A stretch of 64,000 bases of DNA from Roseiarcus sp036489975 (GTDB lineage: Bacteria > Pseudomonadota > Alphaproteobacteria > Rhizobiales > Beijerinckiaceae): assembly GCA_036489975.1 (NCBI GenBank), contig DASXES010000144.1, forward strand, positions 62,001 through 126,000, given 5' to 3'. The translations under genes and the position numbers were made by a program. Of this stretch, positions 1 to 8,017 are shown piece after piece. The stretch's first letter is position 1. Every line of letters starts with the position of its first letter. A model generated the notes under the pieces. It had not been told where the DNA came from, made no database searches, and saw only the letters and a program-made list of their open reading frames with translations.

Positions 1-2
1 GC

Positions 3-230
3 CAGTCCCCCGGCGGCCTCTGGTCGCTGGCTTTCGGCGGCGGGGGCAATGACGGAAACCCGGACACGCTGTTCATCACCGACGGCCTCAACGGCGAGAC
101 GGATGGCCTCCTGGCGTCGATCACCACCGTTCCTGAACCGTCGACCTGGGCGATGATGCTGGCTGGGTTTGCCAGGCTTGCGCTGTTCGCCGCGCGCCGC
201 CGCCCCCCGGCAATAGCCCCCGTCGGCTGA
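3..230 (+). CDS. C-terminus of a PEP-CTERM protein, TIGR03118-like (partial)
   Basis: The gene enters from the left edge; 75 residues are visible in the frame starting at base 3. The segment around LWSLAFGGGGN and DGLNGETDGL resembles the end of TIGR03118-family exported proteins. It is followed by a PEP-CTERM sorting tail: VPEPSTWAMM, a hydrophobic stretch, then the basic cluster ARRRPP. In this family the tail is cut by an exosortase in the inner membrane, and an exosortase gene lies about 9.4 kb downstream. The transmembrane stretch is slightly odd because it contains an arginine (GFARLALF). The start and signal peptide lie outside the window. The PEP-CTERM assignment is firm; the TIGR03118 assignment is from memory of the family. 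Confidence 0.85.
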   Translation, partial: QSPGGLWSLAFGGGGNDGNPDTLFITDGLNGETDGLLASITTVPEPSTWAMMLAGFARLALFAARRRPPAIAPVG

Positions 231-378
231 GAGGAAGCCCGGAAGAGAACCGCCCGAACCCGGGAGGTTCTTTTCCGCTGCTGAGCGAAACCGCGAGGGG
301 GCGCCCAGCGTATAGCGGAAAGCTGCGCCGGAGGGTCCCTCGGTTCACCGGGCTCGCACGCCGATTGGAGACTGCCTA

Positions 379-864
379 ATGTCGACCCGTGTATGGGACC
401 GTCGCGCCGCGATTGCGGCCTGCGGCGCGTTTGCGTTTTCCGCGGCGGGGAGCCAGGTCGCGCGGGCGCAGTCCGGCCTTCCGGTGCGCAACATCCGGGT
501 GGACGTTGCGCCGCTGCGCGCCAACGCCGGTGACCCGACGGCGACTTGGGTCGAGCGCGAGCTGCCCCGCAGCCTCGCTCGCGCGCTGGCGGGCCGCCTG
601 ACCTCCAGAGGCGGAACGCTGACGGTGAGGATCGACTATCTCACCCTGGGATCGAACACCGGGGCCACCCTTCACGGCGGCTCGTCGCCCGATCAGATCC
701 AGGGCGTGGCGATGCTCGACGGCGTTCAATGGCCGGTGCGGGCGATTTCCAGCTACGCGGCCTCGCCGATCGACCAGACGATGGTCGAGCAATCCAACCA
801 TTATCGGGTCCGGCAGGTCTGCGAGGCGCTCGCGTTCTGGATCGCTCGCGATCTTGGAGGCTGA
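379..864 (+). CDS. Small exported protein of unknown function, copy 1
   Basis: 161 residues. The N-terminus carries two arginines (DRRAAIAA) followed by a hydrophobic stretch ending near ARAQ. This looks like a Sec or possibly Tat signal peptide, so a mature periplasmic protein of about 130 residues is expected. The mature part contains a region rich in Arg/Ala (around RALAGRLTSRGGTL) and ends in ALAFWIARDL. No known domain was recognised. The gene is the first of a tandem pair; the protein encoded at 1127-1594 is almost identical for about 90 residues and then diverges. The ATG at 379 is chosen because it matches the start of the second copy and places the signal peptide at the N-terminus. 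Confidence 0.7.
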   Translation: MSTRVWDRRAAIAACGAFAFSAAGSQVARAQSGLPVRNIRVDVAPLRANAGDPTATWVERELPRSLARALAGRLTSRGGTLTVRIDYLTLGSNTGATLHGGSSPDQIQGVAMLDGVQWPVRAISSYAASPIDQTMVEQSNHYRVRQVCEALAFWIARDLGG

Positions 865-1126
865 AGTGAGCCGATCGCCAGCTTCCGGGAGAAGCGGCGC
901 TGCGAAGGCCCCGGTTCGTCACCGCCAGGGGCCGGGAAGCGGACCGTCGCCGTCACCCCCGACCGGCGGACCCTCGCGGGGCTTATCGACGAGCCGGGCG
1001 AAATCGACGGCGTCGTCTGAGACTCGTGAGCGAAACCGCGACGGGGCGCCCGGCGCGTATACTTGGAAAGCTGCGCCGGAGCGTCCTTCAGTTCACCGGG
1101 CTCGCGCGCCGATTGGAGATTGCCTG

Positions 1127-1594
1127 ATGTCAACTCGTGTATGGGACCGTCGCGCCGCGATTGCGGCCTGCGGCGCGTTTGCGTTTTCCGCCGCGACGGG
1201 GAGCCAGGCCGCGCGGGCGCAGTCCGGCCTTCCGGTGCGCAACATCCGGGTGGACGTTGCGCCGCTGCGCGCCGACGCCGGTGATCCGACCGCGACCTGG
1301 GTCGAGCAGGAGCTGCCGCGCCAGCTCGCTCGCGCGCTGGCAGGCCGCTTGACGTCGAAAGGCGGAACGCTGACGGTGAGGATCGACTCTCTCACGCTCG
1401 GGGCGAACAAGGACAGCCGGGCCTGGGACGACATAAGCGGCGTCGCAACGGTCGGGGGTGTGGCGCGGCCCGTGCGGGCGACGTCGAGACACTGGGCTTC
1501 GGCGATCGATGCGGCGACGATCGTGCAATCCAATCACGCCCGTGTTTCAGCGGCCACGGAGGCGCTGGCGTTCTGGATCGCGCGGGATTTCTGA
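1127..1594 (+). CDS. Small exported protein of unknown function, copy 2
   Basis: 155 residues, paralogous to the protein encoded at 379-864. Signal peptide, cleavage region (ARAQ) and the first part of the mature domain match closely; one extra codon (Thr) sits in the hydrophobic segment. From about residue 92 the two differ: this copy has DSRAWDDISGV where the other has a Gly/Ser-rich segment, but the final motif ALAFWIARDF is kept. The conserved ends with a variable middle suggest selection on both copies rather than decay. An ATG at 1127 gives the same N-terminus as copy 1; the reading frame stays open further upstream, but that part reads through the duplicated leader and is unlikely to be translated. 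Function unknown. Confidence 0.7.
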   Translation: MSTRVWDRRAAIAACGAFAFSAATGSQAARAQSGLPVRNIRVDVAPLRADAGDPTATWVEQELPRQLARALAGRLTSKGGTLTVRIDSLTLGANKDSRAWDDISGVATVGGVARPVRATSRHWASAIDAATIVQSNHARVSAATEALAFWIARDF

Positions 1595-1900
1595 TCCGGC
1601 TTGTTCCACGGCTCCTTTCTCGAGCCGATCGCGGCGGAACCGGCCGCGAGCTCTGCGAGCGCAATGAGTCGCTCGCAGAGAATGGGTATAAGCGCTTCGC
1701 TCTCCGAAGCGGGTCGCCGCCGCTCGCGACACAGCTGGTGAGGCCAGGACAGTGGCGCTTTAGGACTGCGCACGCAGCGCGGCGTTGGTGTCGGTCGGCG
1801 CGGCGTCTTTTCTGACTGGCTCGACACCCTGGCTTCTGGCCATCGCCTCGATCGGCAGAGCTTGCGGCGCGCGCTCGTTTCGACGCGGACCGCGGGCGCT
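1595..1900. other. Intergenic region with inverted repeats
   Basis: No gene seen. There is a perfect 11-bp inverted repeat (CTCTGCGAGCG at 1651-1661 and CGCTCGCAGAG at 1670-1680). The sequence AATGGGTATAAGC follows directly and recalls the 3' end of the interspersed repeat at 35155 and 54987. The region separates the duplicated exported-protein genes from the convergent RND gene. Confidence 0.5.
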
Positions 1901-4900
1901 TCACTCCGCCGCTTGCGCCGGCTCCCACTCACGCTCGCGGTCCTCGCGCTGCGCCTTCATCGCCGGGCGCCCGCTCTTCTTCTTGGCGCCGGTGACCCAG
2001 TCCGACAGCTGCCCGAGATAGAGATAGATGACCGGCGTCGTGAACAGGGTCAGCGCCTGGCTGACGATCAGGCCGCCGACCATCGTGTAGCCGAGCGGCT
2101 GGCGCATCTCCGAGCCGGTGCCGTGACTGAGCATCAAGGGCACGCCGCCAAGCAGAGCGGCCATGGTCGTCATCATGATCGGACGGAAGCGCAACAGCGC
2201 CGCCTTGCGGATCGCCTCGGTCGGCGTGAGGCCTTCCTCGCGCTCGGCGGAGATGGCGAAATCGACCATCATGATGCCGTTCTTCTTCACGATGCCGATG
2301 AGCAGGATCGTGCCGATGAGGGCGACGAGGCTGAATTCGTAGCCGAACAACATGAGCGTGGCGAGCGCGCCGAGCCCCGCCGAGGGCAGCGTCGAGAGGA
2401 TGGTCAGCGGGTGAATGAAGCTCTCATAGAGCACCCCCAGGATCAGGTAGACGCAGATGAGCGCAGCGAGGATCAAGAGCGGCACCGTTGTCAGCGAGTC
2501 CTGGAACGCCTGCGCGTTGCCCTGGAAGGTCGTCGTCAGACCCTGCGGCAACTGAAGTTGTTGCATCGCGCGCTCGACCGCCTCGGTGGCGGGCCCAAGC
2601 GCCACCCCTTCCGCGAGGTTGAAGCTGATGGTGATCGCGGGGAATTGTCCCTGGTGGCTGATCGACAGCGGCGCGACCGGAGCCGTCGTCCATCTGGCGA
2701 AGGCGCTCATCGGCACCATCTGATTGGTGGTTGGCGAACGGATGTAGATCTTGTCGAGAGTCGCCGGATCGCCCAGGAGCTGCGGCAGGACCTCGAGGAT
2801 CACATAATAAGTGTTCACCTGGGTGAAATATTGCGTCACCTGCCGCTGGCCGAAAGCGTCGTAGAGCGTATCGTCGATGAGCTGCGGCTGGATGCCGTAG
2901 CGCGAGGCCATGTCGCGATCGATCTTGAGGGTGAGCGTCGTGCCGGAGCTCTGCTGATCCGTCGCGACGTCGCGCAATTGCGGCAGCGATTGCATTTTCT
3001 CGAGGATCTTGGCCGCCCACGCGCTGAGCTCCTCGAAATTGGCGTCCTGCAGCGTGTATTGGAACTGCGTTTTGGTGAAATGCGCGCCGACGGTCACATC
3101 CTGCGCCGCCTGCAGGTAGACGCGCATGCCCGGGACCCGGGCGAGCTTCGGACGCAACCGGGCGATCACCTGGAACGCGTCGACGTCGCGATCCTCTCGC
3201 GGCTTGAGCGTAATGAACATGCGGCCGTTGTTCTGCGCCGAATTGCCGACGCCCGACCCAAGCCCCATCGCCATCGTGTCGACAGCGGGATCGGCCAGCA
3301 CGATCCGCCCAACTTCCTGCTGCAGGCGATACATGTCGTGAAACGAGACGTCCTGACCCGCCTCGGTCGTACCAAACAGAATGCCGGTGTCCTGCTGAGG
3401 AAAGAATCCCTTGGGTATGACGACGAACAGATAGCCAGTGGCGATCACGGTGCCGATGAAAACGAGCAGCGTGGCGAAGCGGTGGCGCAGGACAAAATTG
3501 ACCCCCCGCTCGTAGCCGTTGGCGAGCGCCGTGAAGCCCTTTTCGCTGAGATTATAGAGTCGGCCGTGCCGCTCCTGGTCGTGGCTCTTGAGAAAACGTG
3601 ACGCCATCATCGGAGTAAGCGTCAGCGAAACGAACGCCGAGACGAAGATTGTCATGGCGATGGTGACCGCGAATTCGCGGAATAGGCGCCCGATGATGCC
3701 GCTCATCATCAGGAGCGGGATAAGCACGGCGACCAGCGAGACGGAGATCGAGATGATGGTGAAGCCGATCTCCGCGGAGCCCTTGAGCGCCGCCTGAAAC
3801 GGCTTTTCGCCCTCTTCGATATGCCGGGTGATGTTCTCGAGCATGACGATCGCGTCGTCGACGACGAAGCCGACGGAGATCGTGAAGGCCATGAGCGAAA
3901 GATTGTCCAGGCTGTAGCCGACGACCCACATCAGCGCACAGGCGCCGAGCAGCGCCAGCGGGACAGTGACGCTCGGGATGATCGTGGCCCAGAGATTGCG
4001 CAGAAAGACGAAGATCACCATCACCACGAGCGCAATGGTGAGCGCCAGGGTGAACTCGACGTCATGCACGGAGGCGCGGATGGTGGTGGTGCGGTCGGAG
4101 AGAATTCTGACCTTGGTGGTCGGCGGAATCGAAGCCTGCAGGGTCTTCAGCGTGCTCTTGATCGCGTCGACAGTGGTGATGACGTTCGCGCCGGGAATCT
4201 TGAACACAACGAGGAAGACGCCGGGCTTGCCATTGCTCCAGGCGGCCTGCGTCGAGTCCTGCGGTCCCGCCACCGCCTGGCCGATGTCGCGCACGCGCAC
4301 CGGCGCCCCATTGCGATAGGCGACGATGACGTCGTTCCAGTCCTTGGCCTTGGTCAGCTGGTCGTTGTCCTGGATGGTGAAGGTCTGCTTCGGACCGATG
4401 AGGGCGCCCTTCGGCGTGTCCACGGTCGCAATGCCGATCTGCGCCCGCACGTCCTCGAGCTGCAATCCCTTCTCGACAAGCTTCGCCGGATCGACCTGAA
4501 TGCGTATGGCGGGCGTCTGCTGGCCCCCGACGCGCACGAGGGACACGCCGGAGATCTGGCTCAAGTGCTGGGCGAGGATGTTTTCGGCGGCGTCGTCGAC
4601 GTCGATAACCGGGGCGACGTCCGACTGAACCGACAGGATGAGGATCGGCGTGTCCGACGGGTTGACCTTGCGATAGGTCGGCGGACTCGGCAGATCTTTC
4701 GGCAGTTGCCCGGAGGCGGCGTTGATCGCGGCCTGGATGTCGTTGGCGGCGGCGTCGATGTTGCGGTTGAGATCGAACTGGACGGTGATCGCGGTCGCGC
4801 CGAGCGAACTTGTCGACGTCATCTGCGACACGCCCGGGATTTGCGCGATCTGGCGCTCCAAAGGCTGGGCGACCGAAGTCGCCATCGTGTCGGGGGAGGC

Positions 4901-5065
4901 GCCGGGGAGCGACGCCGAGACGGTGATGGTGGGAAAGTCGACCTGCGGCAAGGGCGCGACCGGCAGCGACGGGAATGCGACCAGGCCGACCAGAAACACC
5001 GCAACCATGATGAGCGTGGTTGCGATCGGGCGGTGAATGAAGGGCGCCGAAAGGCCTTTGTACAT
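1901..5065 (-). CDS. RND multidrug efflux permease, MdtB/MdtC-like
   Basis: 1054 residues, the usual length for hydrophobe/amphiphile RND pumps. The first transmembrane helix (residues about 12-30) follows FIHRPIATTL. Two periplasmic pore-domain blocks lie between TM1-TM2 and TM7-TM8. The proton-relay pair Asp403-Asp404 is in GFVVDDAIVMLENI, matching Asp407/408 of AcrB. Such trimers in the inner membrane exchange protons for drugs, bile salts or dyes and pass them to an outer-membrane channel. The partner adaptor is encoded 5 bp upstream (5071-6288), so both are one operon read leftwards. No TolC-type gene is adjacent. The C-terminus is Lys/Arg/Glu-rich and cytoplasmic. Sequence features resemble MdtB/MdtC more than AcrB, but the substrate cannot be told. 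Confidence 0.93.
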   Translation of the reverse strand: MYKGLSAPFIHRPIATTLIMVAVFLVGLVAFPSLPVAPLPQVDFPTITVSASLPGASPDTMATSVAQPLERQIAQIPGVSQMTSTSSLGATAITVQFDLNRNIDAAANDIQAAINAASGQLPKDLPSPPTYRKVNPSDTPILILSVQSDVAPVIDVDDAAENILAQHLSQISGVSLVRVGGQQTPAIRIQVDPAKLVEKGLQLEDVRAQIGIATVDTPKGALIGPKQTFTIQDNDQLTKAKDWNDVIVAYRNGAPVRVRDIGQAVAGPQDSTQAAWSNGKPGVFLVVFKIPGANVITTVDAIKSTLKTLQASIPPTTKVRILSDRTTTIRASVHDVEFTLALTIALVVMVIFVFLRNLWATIIPSVTVPLALLGACALMWVVGYSLDNLSLMAFTISVGFVVDDAIVMLENITRHIEEGEKPFQAALKGSAEIGFTIISISVSLVAVLIPLLMMSGIIGRLFREFAVTIAMTIFVSAFVSLTLTPMMASRFLKSHDQERHGRLYNLSEKGFTALANGYERGVNFVLRHRFATLLVFIGTVIATGYLFVVIPKGFFPQQDTGILFGTTEAGQDVSFHDMYRLQQEVGRIVLADPAVDTMAMGLGSGVGNSAQNNGRMFITLKPREDRDVDAFQVIARLRPKLARVPGMRVYLQAAQDVTVGAHFTKTQFQYTLQDANFEELSAWAAKILEKMQSLPQLRDVATDQQSSGTTLTLKIDRDMASRYGIQPQLIDDTLYDAFGQRQVTQYFTQVNTYYVILEVLPQLLGDPATLDKIYIRSPTTNQMVPMSAFARWTTAPVAPLSISHQGQFPAITISFNLAEGVALGPATEAVERAMQQLQLPQGLTTTFQGNAQAFQDSLTTVPLLILAALICVYLILGVLYESFIHPLTILSTLPSAGLGALATLMLFGYEFSLVALIGTILLIGIVKKNGIMMVDFAISAEREEGLTPTEAIRKAALLRFRPIMMTTMAALLGGVPLMLSHGTGSEMRQPLGYTMVGGLIVSQALTLFTTPVIYLYLGQLSDWVTGAKKKSGRPAMKAQREDREREWEPAQAAE

Positions 5066-5070
5066 AGGCT

Positions 5071-6288
5071 TTAAGTTCCGCTTCCCGTGTCGATTGAAAC
5101 AATCGACCCGGGTTGGAGCAAGAACTGGCCCGACGTCACCACGCGGTCGCCCTCCTCAAGGCCGTCTGCGATGACCGACGTAACCGTGTCCTGATGCCCG
5201 ACCTTGACCTGGCGCAGCTGGGCGCGGTTTTGATCGTCGACGATGAAGACGTAAAGTCCCTTTGCGCCATGTTGCACCACTTCGCTCGGGACAATCAAGA
5301 CGCTTTTCTCCACCCCGAGCTGCAACCCGGTCGTGACCGCCAGCCCTGGCCAGAGCGCATTGTCCTTGTTGTCGAACTCCGCCTTGAGCCGAATCGTCCC
5401 GGTGGCGAGGTCAACCTGGTTGTCGCTGATCGACAGGCGCCCGGTCGCGAGCTTGCGGCCCTCCGTGTCCGTCACCGTGACCTGGGGCGACCCGGAGGCC
5501 AGCTCCTCGTTGATCCGTGTCACAAATTCCTGTGGCTCGGCGAAGATCACTGAGATCGGCTGCAATTGCGCGATCGAGACGATGCCGGTCTGCTGCCCCG
5601 CATTGACCAGGTTCCCCTCGTCGATGAGCCGGAACCCGGCGCGCCCCGAAATCGGCGCGCGGATGGTCGTATAATCGAGCTGCGTCTTCGCGGCTTCGAT
5701 CGCGGCGGCGTCCGCGGCGATCGTGGCGGTGAGCTGCAGCACCAGCGCGTTCTGCGTGTCGAGCTGCTGCTTGGTGGCGAAGTCCTGTTTGGCGAGGGTG
5801 GAGTAGCGCGCGAGATCGAGCTTCGCATTGGCGAGGGTGGCGTCGTCCTGCGCTTTCTTGGCCGCGGCCTGGTCGAGTGCGGCCTGGAAGGGTCTCGCGT
5901 CGATCTGGGCCAGAAGGTCGCCCTTGTTGACCATTTGCCCTTCATTGAAAGCGATCTTCATGATCTGGCCGTCGACACGCGCCCGCACGAGGACGGTGTT
6001 GTAAGCCTGAACCTGCCCGATGCTCTGCAGGACGACGGGAAAGTCCGCGCGCTTGACCGGCGTCACGGTGACGACGATCGGCGCCGGGCCGGCCTTTTGG
6101 GCCGATTGACCCTGCGAAGGCGCTGACGCGGTCTGAGCGTGTGGCGCCCAAATCCTGTCGTGCAGCTCGTGGGCGAGCCGACCGCCGGCCGGAAGCCAAC
6201 GGTCAGCCGCCGCCGGCGCGTAAACGCCGTAGGCGACCGCCGCGCCGCACACCGCTACGACAACCCAGGCAACCCCGGCGAGCCTCAT
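5071..6288 (-). CDS. RND periplasmic adaptor (membrane fusion protein), MdtA-like
   Basis: 405 residues. The N-terminal hydrophobic segment (residues about 2-24) acts as signal/anchor. It is followed by a Pro/Gln-rich linker, the lipoyl half-motif (VLVRARVDGQI.. NEGQMVNKGDLLAQI), an alpha-helical hairpin (FQAALDQAAAKKAQDDATLANA), the second lipoyl half (TTIRAPISGRAGF) and beta-barrel/membrane-proximal domains. Adaptors of this type bridge the RND pump and the outer-membrane factor. Its stop lies 5 bp before the start of the permease gene, implying co-transcription and probably translational coupling. The 221 bp upstream separate it from a protease gene read in the same direction. Confidence 0.93.
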   Translation of the reverse strand: MRLAGVAWVVVAVCGAAVAYGVYAPAAADRWLPAGGRLAHELHDRIWAPHAQTASAPSQGQSAQKAGPAPIVVTVTPVKRADFPVVLQSIGQVQAYNTVLVRARVDGQIMKIAFNEGQMVNKGDLLAQIDARPFQAALDQAAAKKAQDDATLANAKLDLARYSTLAKQDFATKQQLDTQNALVLQLTATIAADAAAIEAAKTQLDYTTIRAPISGRAGFRLIDEGNLVNAGQQTGIVSIAQLQPISVIFAEPQEFVTRINEELASGSPQVTVTDTEGRKLATGRLSISDNQVDLATGTIRLKAEFDNKDNALWPGLAVTTGLQLGVEKSVLIVPSEVVQHGAKGLYVFIVDDQNRAQLRQVKVGHQDTVTSVIADGLEEGDRVVTSGQFLLQPGSIVSIDTGSGT

Positions 6289-6509
6289 GAACGAACGCCT
6301 CTCTGCAACTCGACGATGCGCGCAGGTGGACCGCTTTCACGCCCCGCATTGGCGCCGGGAGCGCGTCGCGGCGCGCTGCGCCGACCCCCGGCGCGCAGGC
6401 GCCCTGCAGGCGCCCGTTCTCGCGGGAATATGGGCCCATAACATTTTTTTCGGAGCGCGGATCATCATCAACCAAATTTGACCAGCGCGCCCGGCGCGTG
6501 GACCCCGAG

Positions 6510-7199
6510 CTAAAATGAGACGCCTGGCGGGATGAAGGCCTTGATCGCCGCCGCCGGAACGAAATACTTGGCGATGTCCGTCGTGTGGCCCTGCCCGCCG
6601 AATTTCAATGGCCGCTGAGTGATCGAGATCTTGCGGCTCATGATCCCCAGGAGGCATAGATCGGCGGCGTCGAACACGCCTGAGCCGGAGTTGCCGGTGG
6701 TGGCGACATCGGCGATCGTGGTGTCGAACCGATCGCGCAACTCGGCCGGAATCGCCTGGCGAGGCAAGATCCTGGAGGGAGCCGTTCCTTCGGGGATGGC
6801 GACGACGACCTTTTCGCCGGCGTATGGGGGAAGCTTGCACAGGGGCATGCGCCGCATCTGCAGACCGGCCGGGAGCTTCGCCGCGTCGACCGACAACAGC
6901 GTCAGGTCCACGCTCTCGAGGCTGCCCTGCTTGACGAGCGTGGCCGGCAGGTCCTGTCCCGCGATGAGGACATGGGGCTTGGTTTGCGCCACGTCCCCGG
7001 CCACGTGCGCGGCCGTCAGGATGAGGCCGGCGCCCAGATAGACGCCATAGCCGGGCCATGGCTGGCGCGGCGTGCGGTTGATGTGCACGGCGAAGGCCGT
7101 GAGGCCGGCTGGATCCGATTGCGCCCGGCCTTGGGTCGGCGTCAGCGCAGCCGAGAGCGCAGTGCAACCGAGGATCACGAGTCTCGCGGCAGCCGTCAT
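6510..7199 (-). CDS. Secreted trypsin-fold serine protease
   Basis: 229 residues from the ATG at 7199. That start has GGGAGAACC directly in front and places a signal peptide (cleavage near GRAQ) at the N-terminus; the frame is open 20 codons further upstream without a comparable ribosome site. The catalytic triad of S1-type proteases is visible: His in LTAAHVAGD, Asp in VDLTLLSVD, and Ser in GNSGSGVFD (the usual GDSGGP in altered form). The protein is short, with no PDZ domain, so it is not a DegP homologue. It probably acts in the periplasm or is secreted; its substrate is unknown. It reads in the same direction as the RND operon but 221 bp away. Confidence 0.8.
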   Translation of the reverse strand: MTAAARLVILGCTALSAALTPTQGRAQSDPAGLTAFAVHINRTPRQPWPGYGVYLGAGLILTAAHVAGDVAQTKPHVLIAGQDLPATLVKQGSLESVDLTLLSVDAAKLPAGLQMRRMPLCKLPPYAGEKVVVAIPEGTAPSRILPRQAIPAELRDRFDTTIADVATTGNSGSGVFDAADLCLLGIMSRKISITQRPLKFGGQGHTTDIAKYFVPAAAIKAFIPPGVSF

Positions 7200-7293
7200 G
7201 GTTCTCCCTCGGCGCGCGTCCCCAAGCGATCCCGTGGCGCGCGCCACGGGAGAAAGCAAAGCCGATGCCGCAAGGCGACGGTCAAGCCAATGT

Positions 7294-7725
7294 CTAGAAA
7301 CTGACGGAATGGAGCAGTGAGCGGATCGGTTCGGACAGGAACTCCCAGCCGCGGCCCATCAGCGAGGCGTGGCCCATAAGGGAGGAAAAGAGGCGAAACA
7401 AACAAAGAATCTCGATCAGCGCGGCAAAAAGGACGTTGAGGAACGTGAATCCGTGGGGAACGCCCAATCCGACCTCCTCGCGCATCACATGGTCGTAAGG
7501 GACCTTTTGTACATAGGACGACGTCCGCCCGAAGAATGAGAATACCGTGAGGCCAAAATACTGCAGTCTACCCGAGATAACGAATATGAACGAATACAGC
7601 AGTCCAATCGTCGCCATTATAATTTCCGTGTTTCTATCGTGAATATTGTCAAAAACGAACCACGCTACCGCCAGTATAACCAGTCCGGCGACGATTCGAA
7701 ACAAGATTACGAGCGCCCTAAACAT
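7294..7725 (-). CDS. Small integral membrane protein of unknown function
   Basis: 143 residues from the ATG at 7725; the frame is open to 7839, but the added residues are polar and the hydrophobic helix starts just after this methionine (FRALVILFRIVAGLVILAV). Three to four membrane spans are predicted by eye: residues about 4-25, about 34-52, and about 95-115. The coding region 7490-7720 is noticeably richer in A+T than its neighbours, which may indicate horizontal acquisition. No conserved domain recognised. It sits between a protease gene and the exopolysaccharide/exosortase block, transcribed away from the latter. Confidence 0.6.
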   Translation of the reverse strand: MFRALVILFRIVAGLVILAVAWFVFDNIHDRNTEIIMATIGLLYSFIFVISGRLQYFGLTVFSFFGRTSSYVQKVPYDHVMREEVGLGVPHGFTFLNVLFAALIEILCLFRLFSSLMGHASLMGRGWEFLSEPIRSLLHSVSF

Positions 7726-8017
7726 GGGAATGCCAGTCTGTGCTGATTTTGTTCTTGGTAAAATCGCCGATGGCGACAGGACAATCCCATAACCCGACGC
7801 ACTTTGCTTGTCCAGCCGACACCTTGGGGGAGAAAACATATTGAGTGTCCAGGGGGCGGAGGAACCGGGCGCGACCTCTCGTCAGGAGCCCTCATGAGGC
7901 CGGCGCGTCTTGTTTTGGACCCAGTTTCGCTTACACTGCACTGCGTCAATTTCGGCGGTCGAGGGCCGGGCGCGGCGTGCGGGCCAATGTCACGGAAGCC
8001 TTGACTACAGCGGAATA

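Larger units (their letters stand above)
282..1594 (+). repeat. Tandem duplication of a gene plus its leader
   Basis: Two direct repeat units of roughly 570-580 bp (about 282-864 and 1027-1594) each carry a similar leader and a gene for a small secreted protein. Similarity starts at TGAGCGAAACCGCGA, well upstream of each start codon, and runs through the first two thirds of each gene. The last third of the two genes has diverged. About 160 bp of unrelated sequence separates the units. Confidence 0.85.

Noticed and set aside
1862..3601. Long open frame on the plus strand opposite the RND permease gene
   Set aside because: It lies fully within the RND gene, is extremely Arg/Asp/Glu-rich and matches no family; it is a consequence of high GC content.
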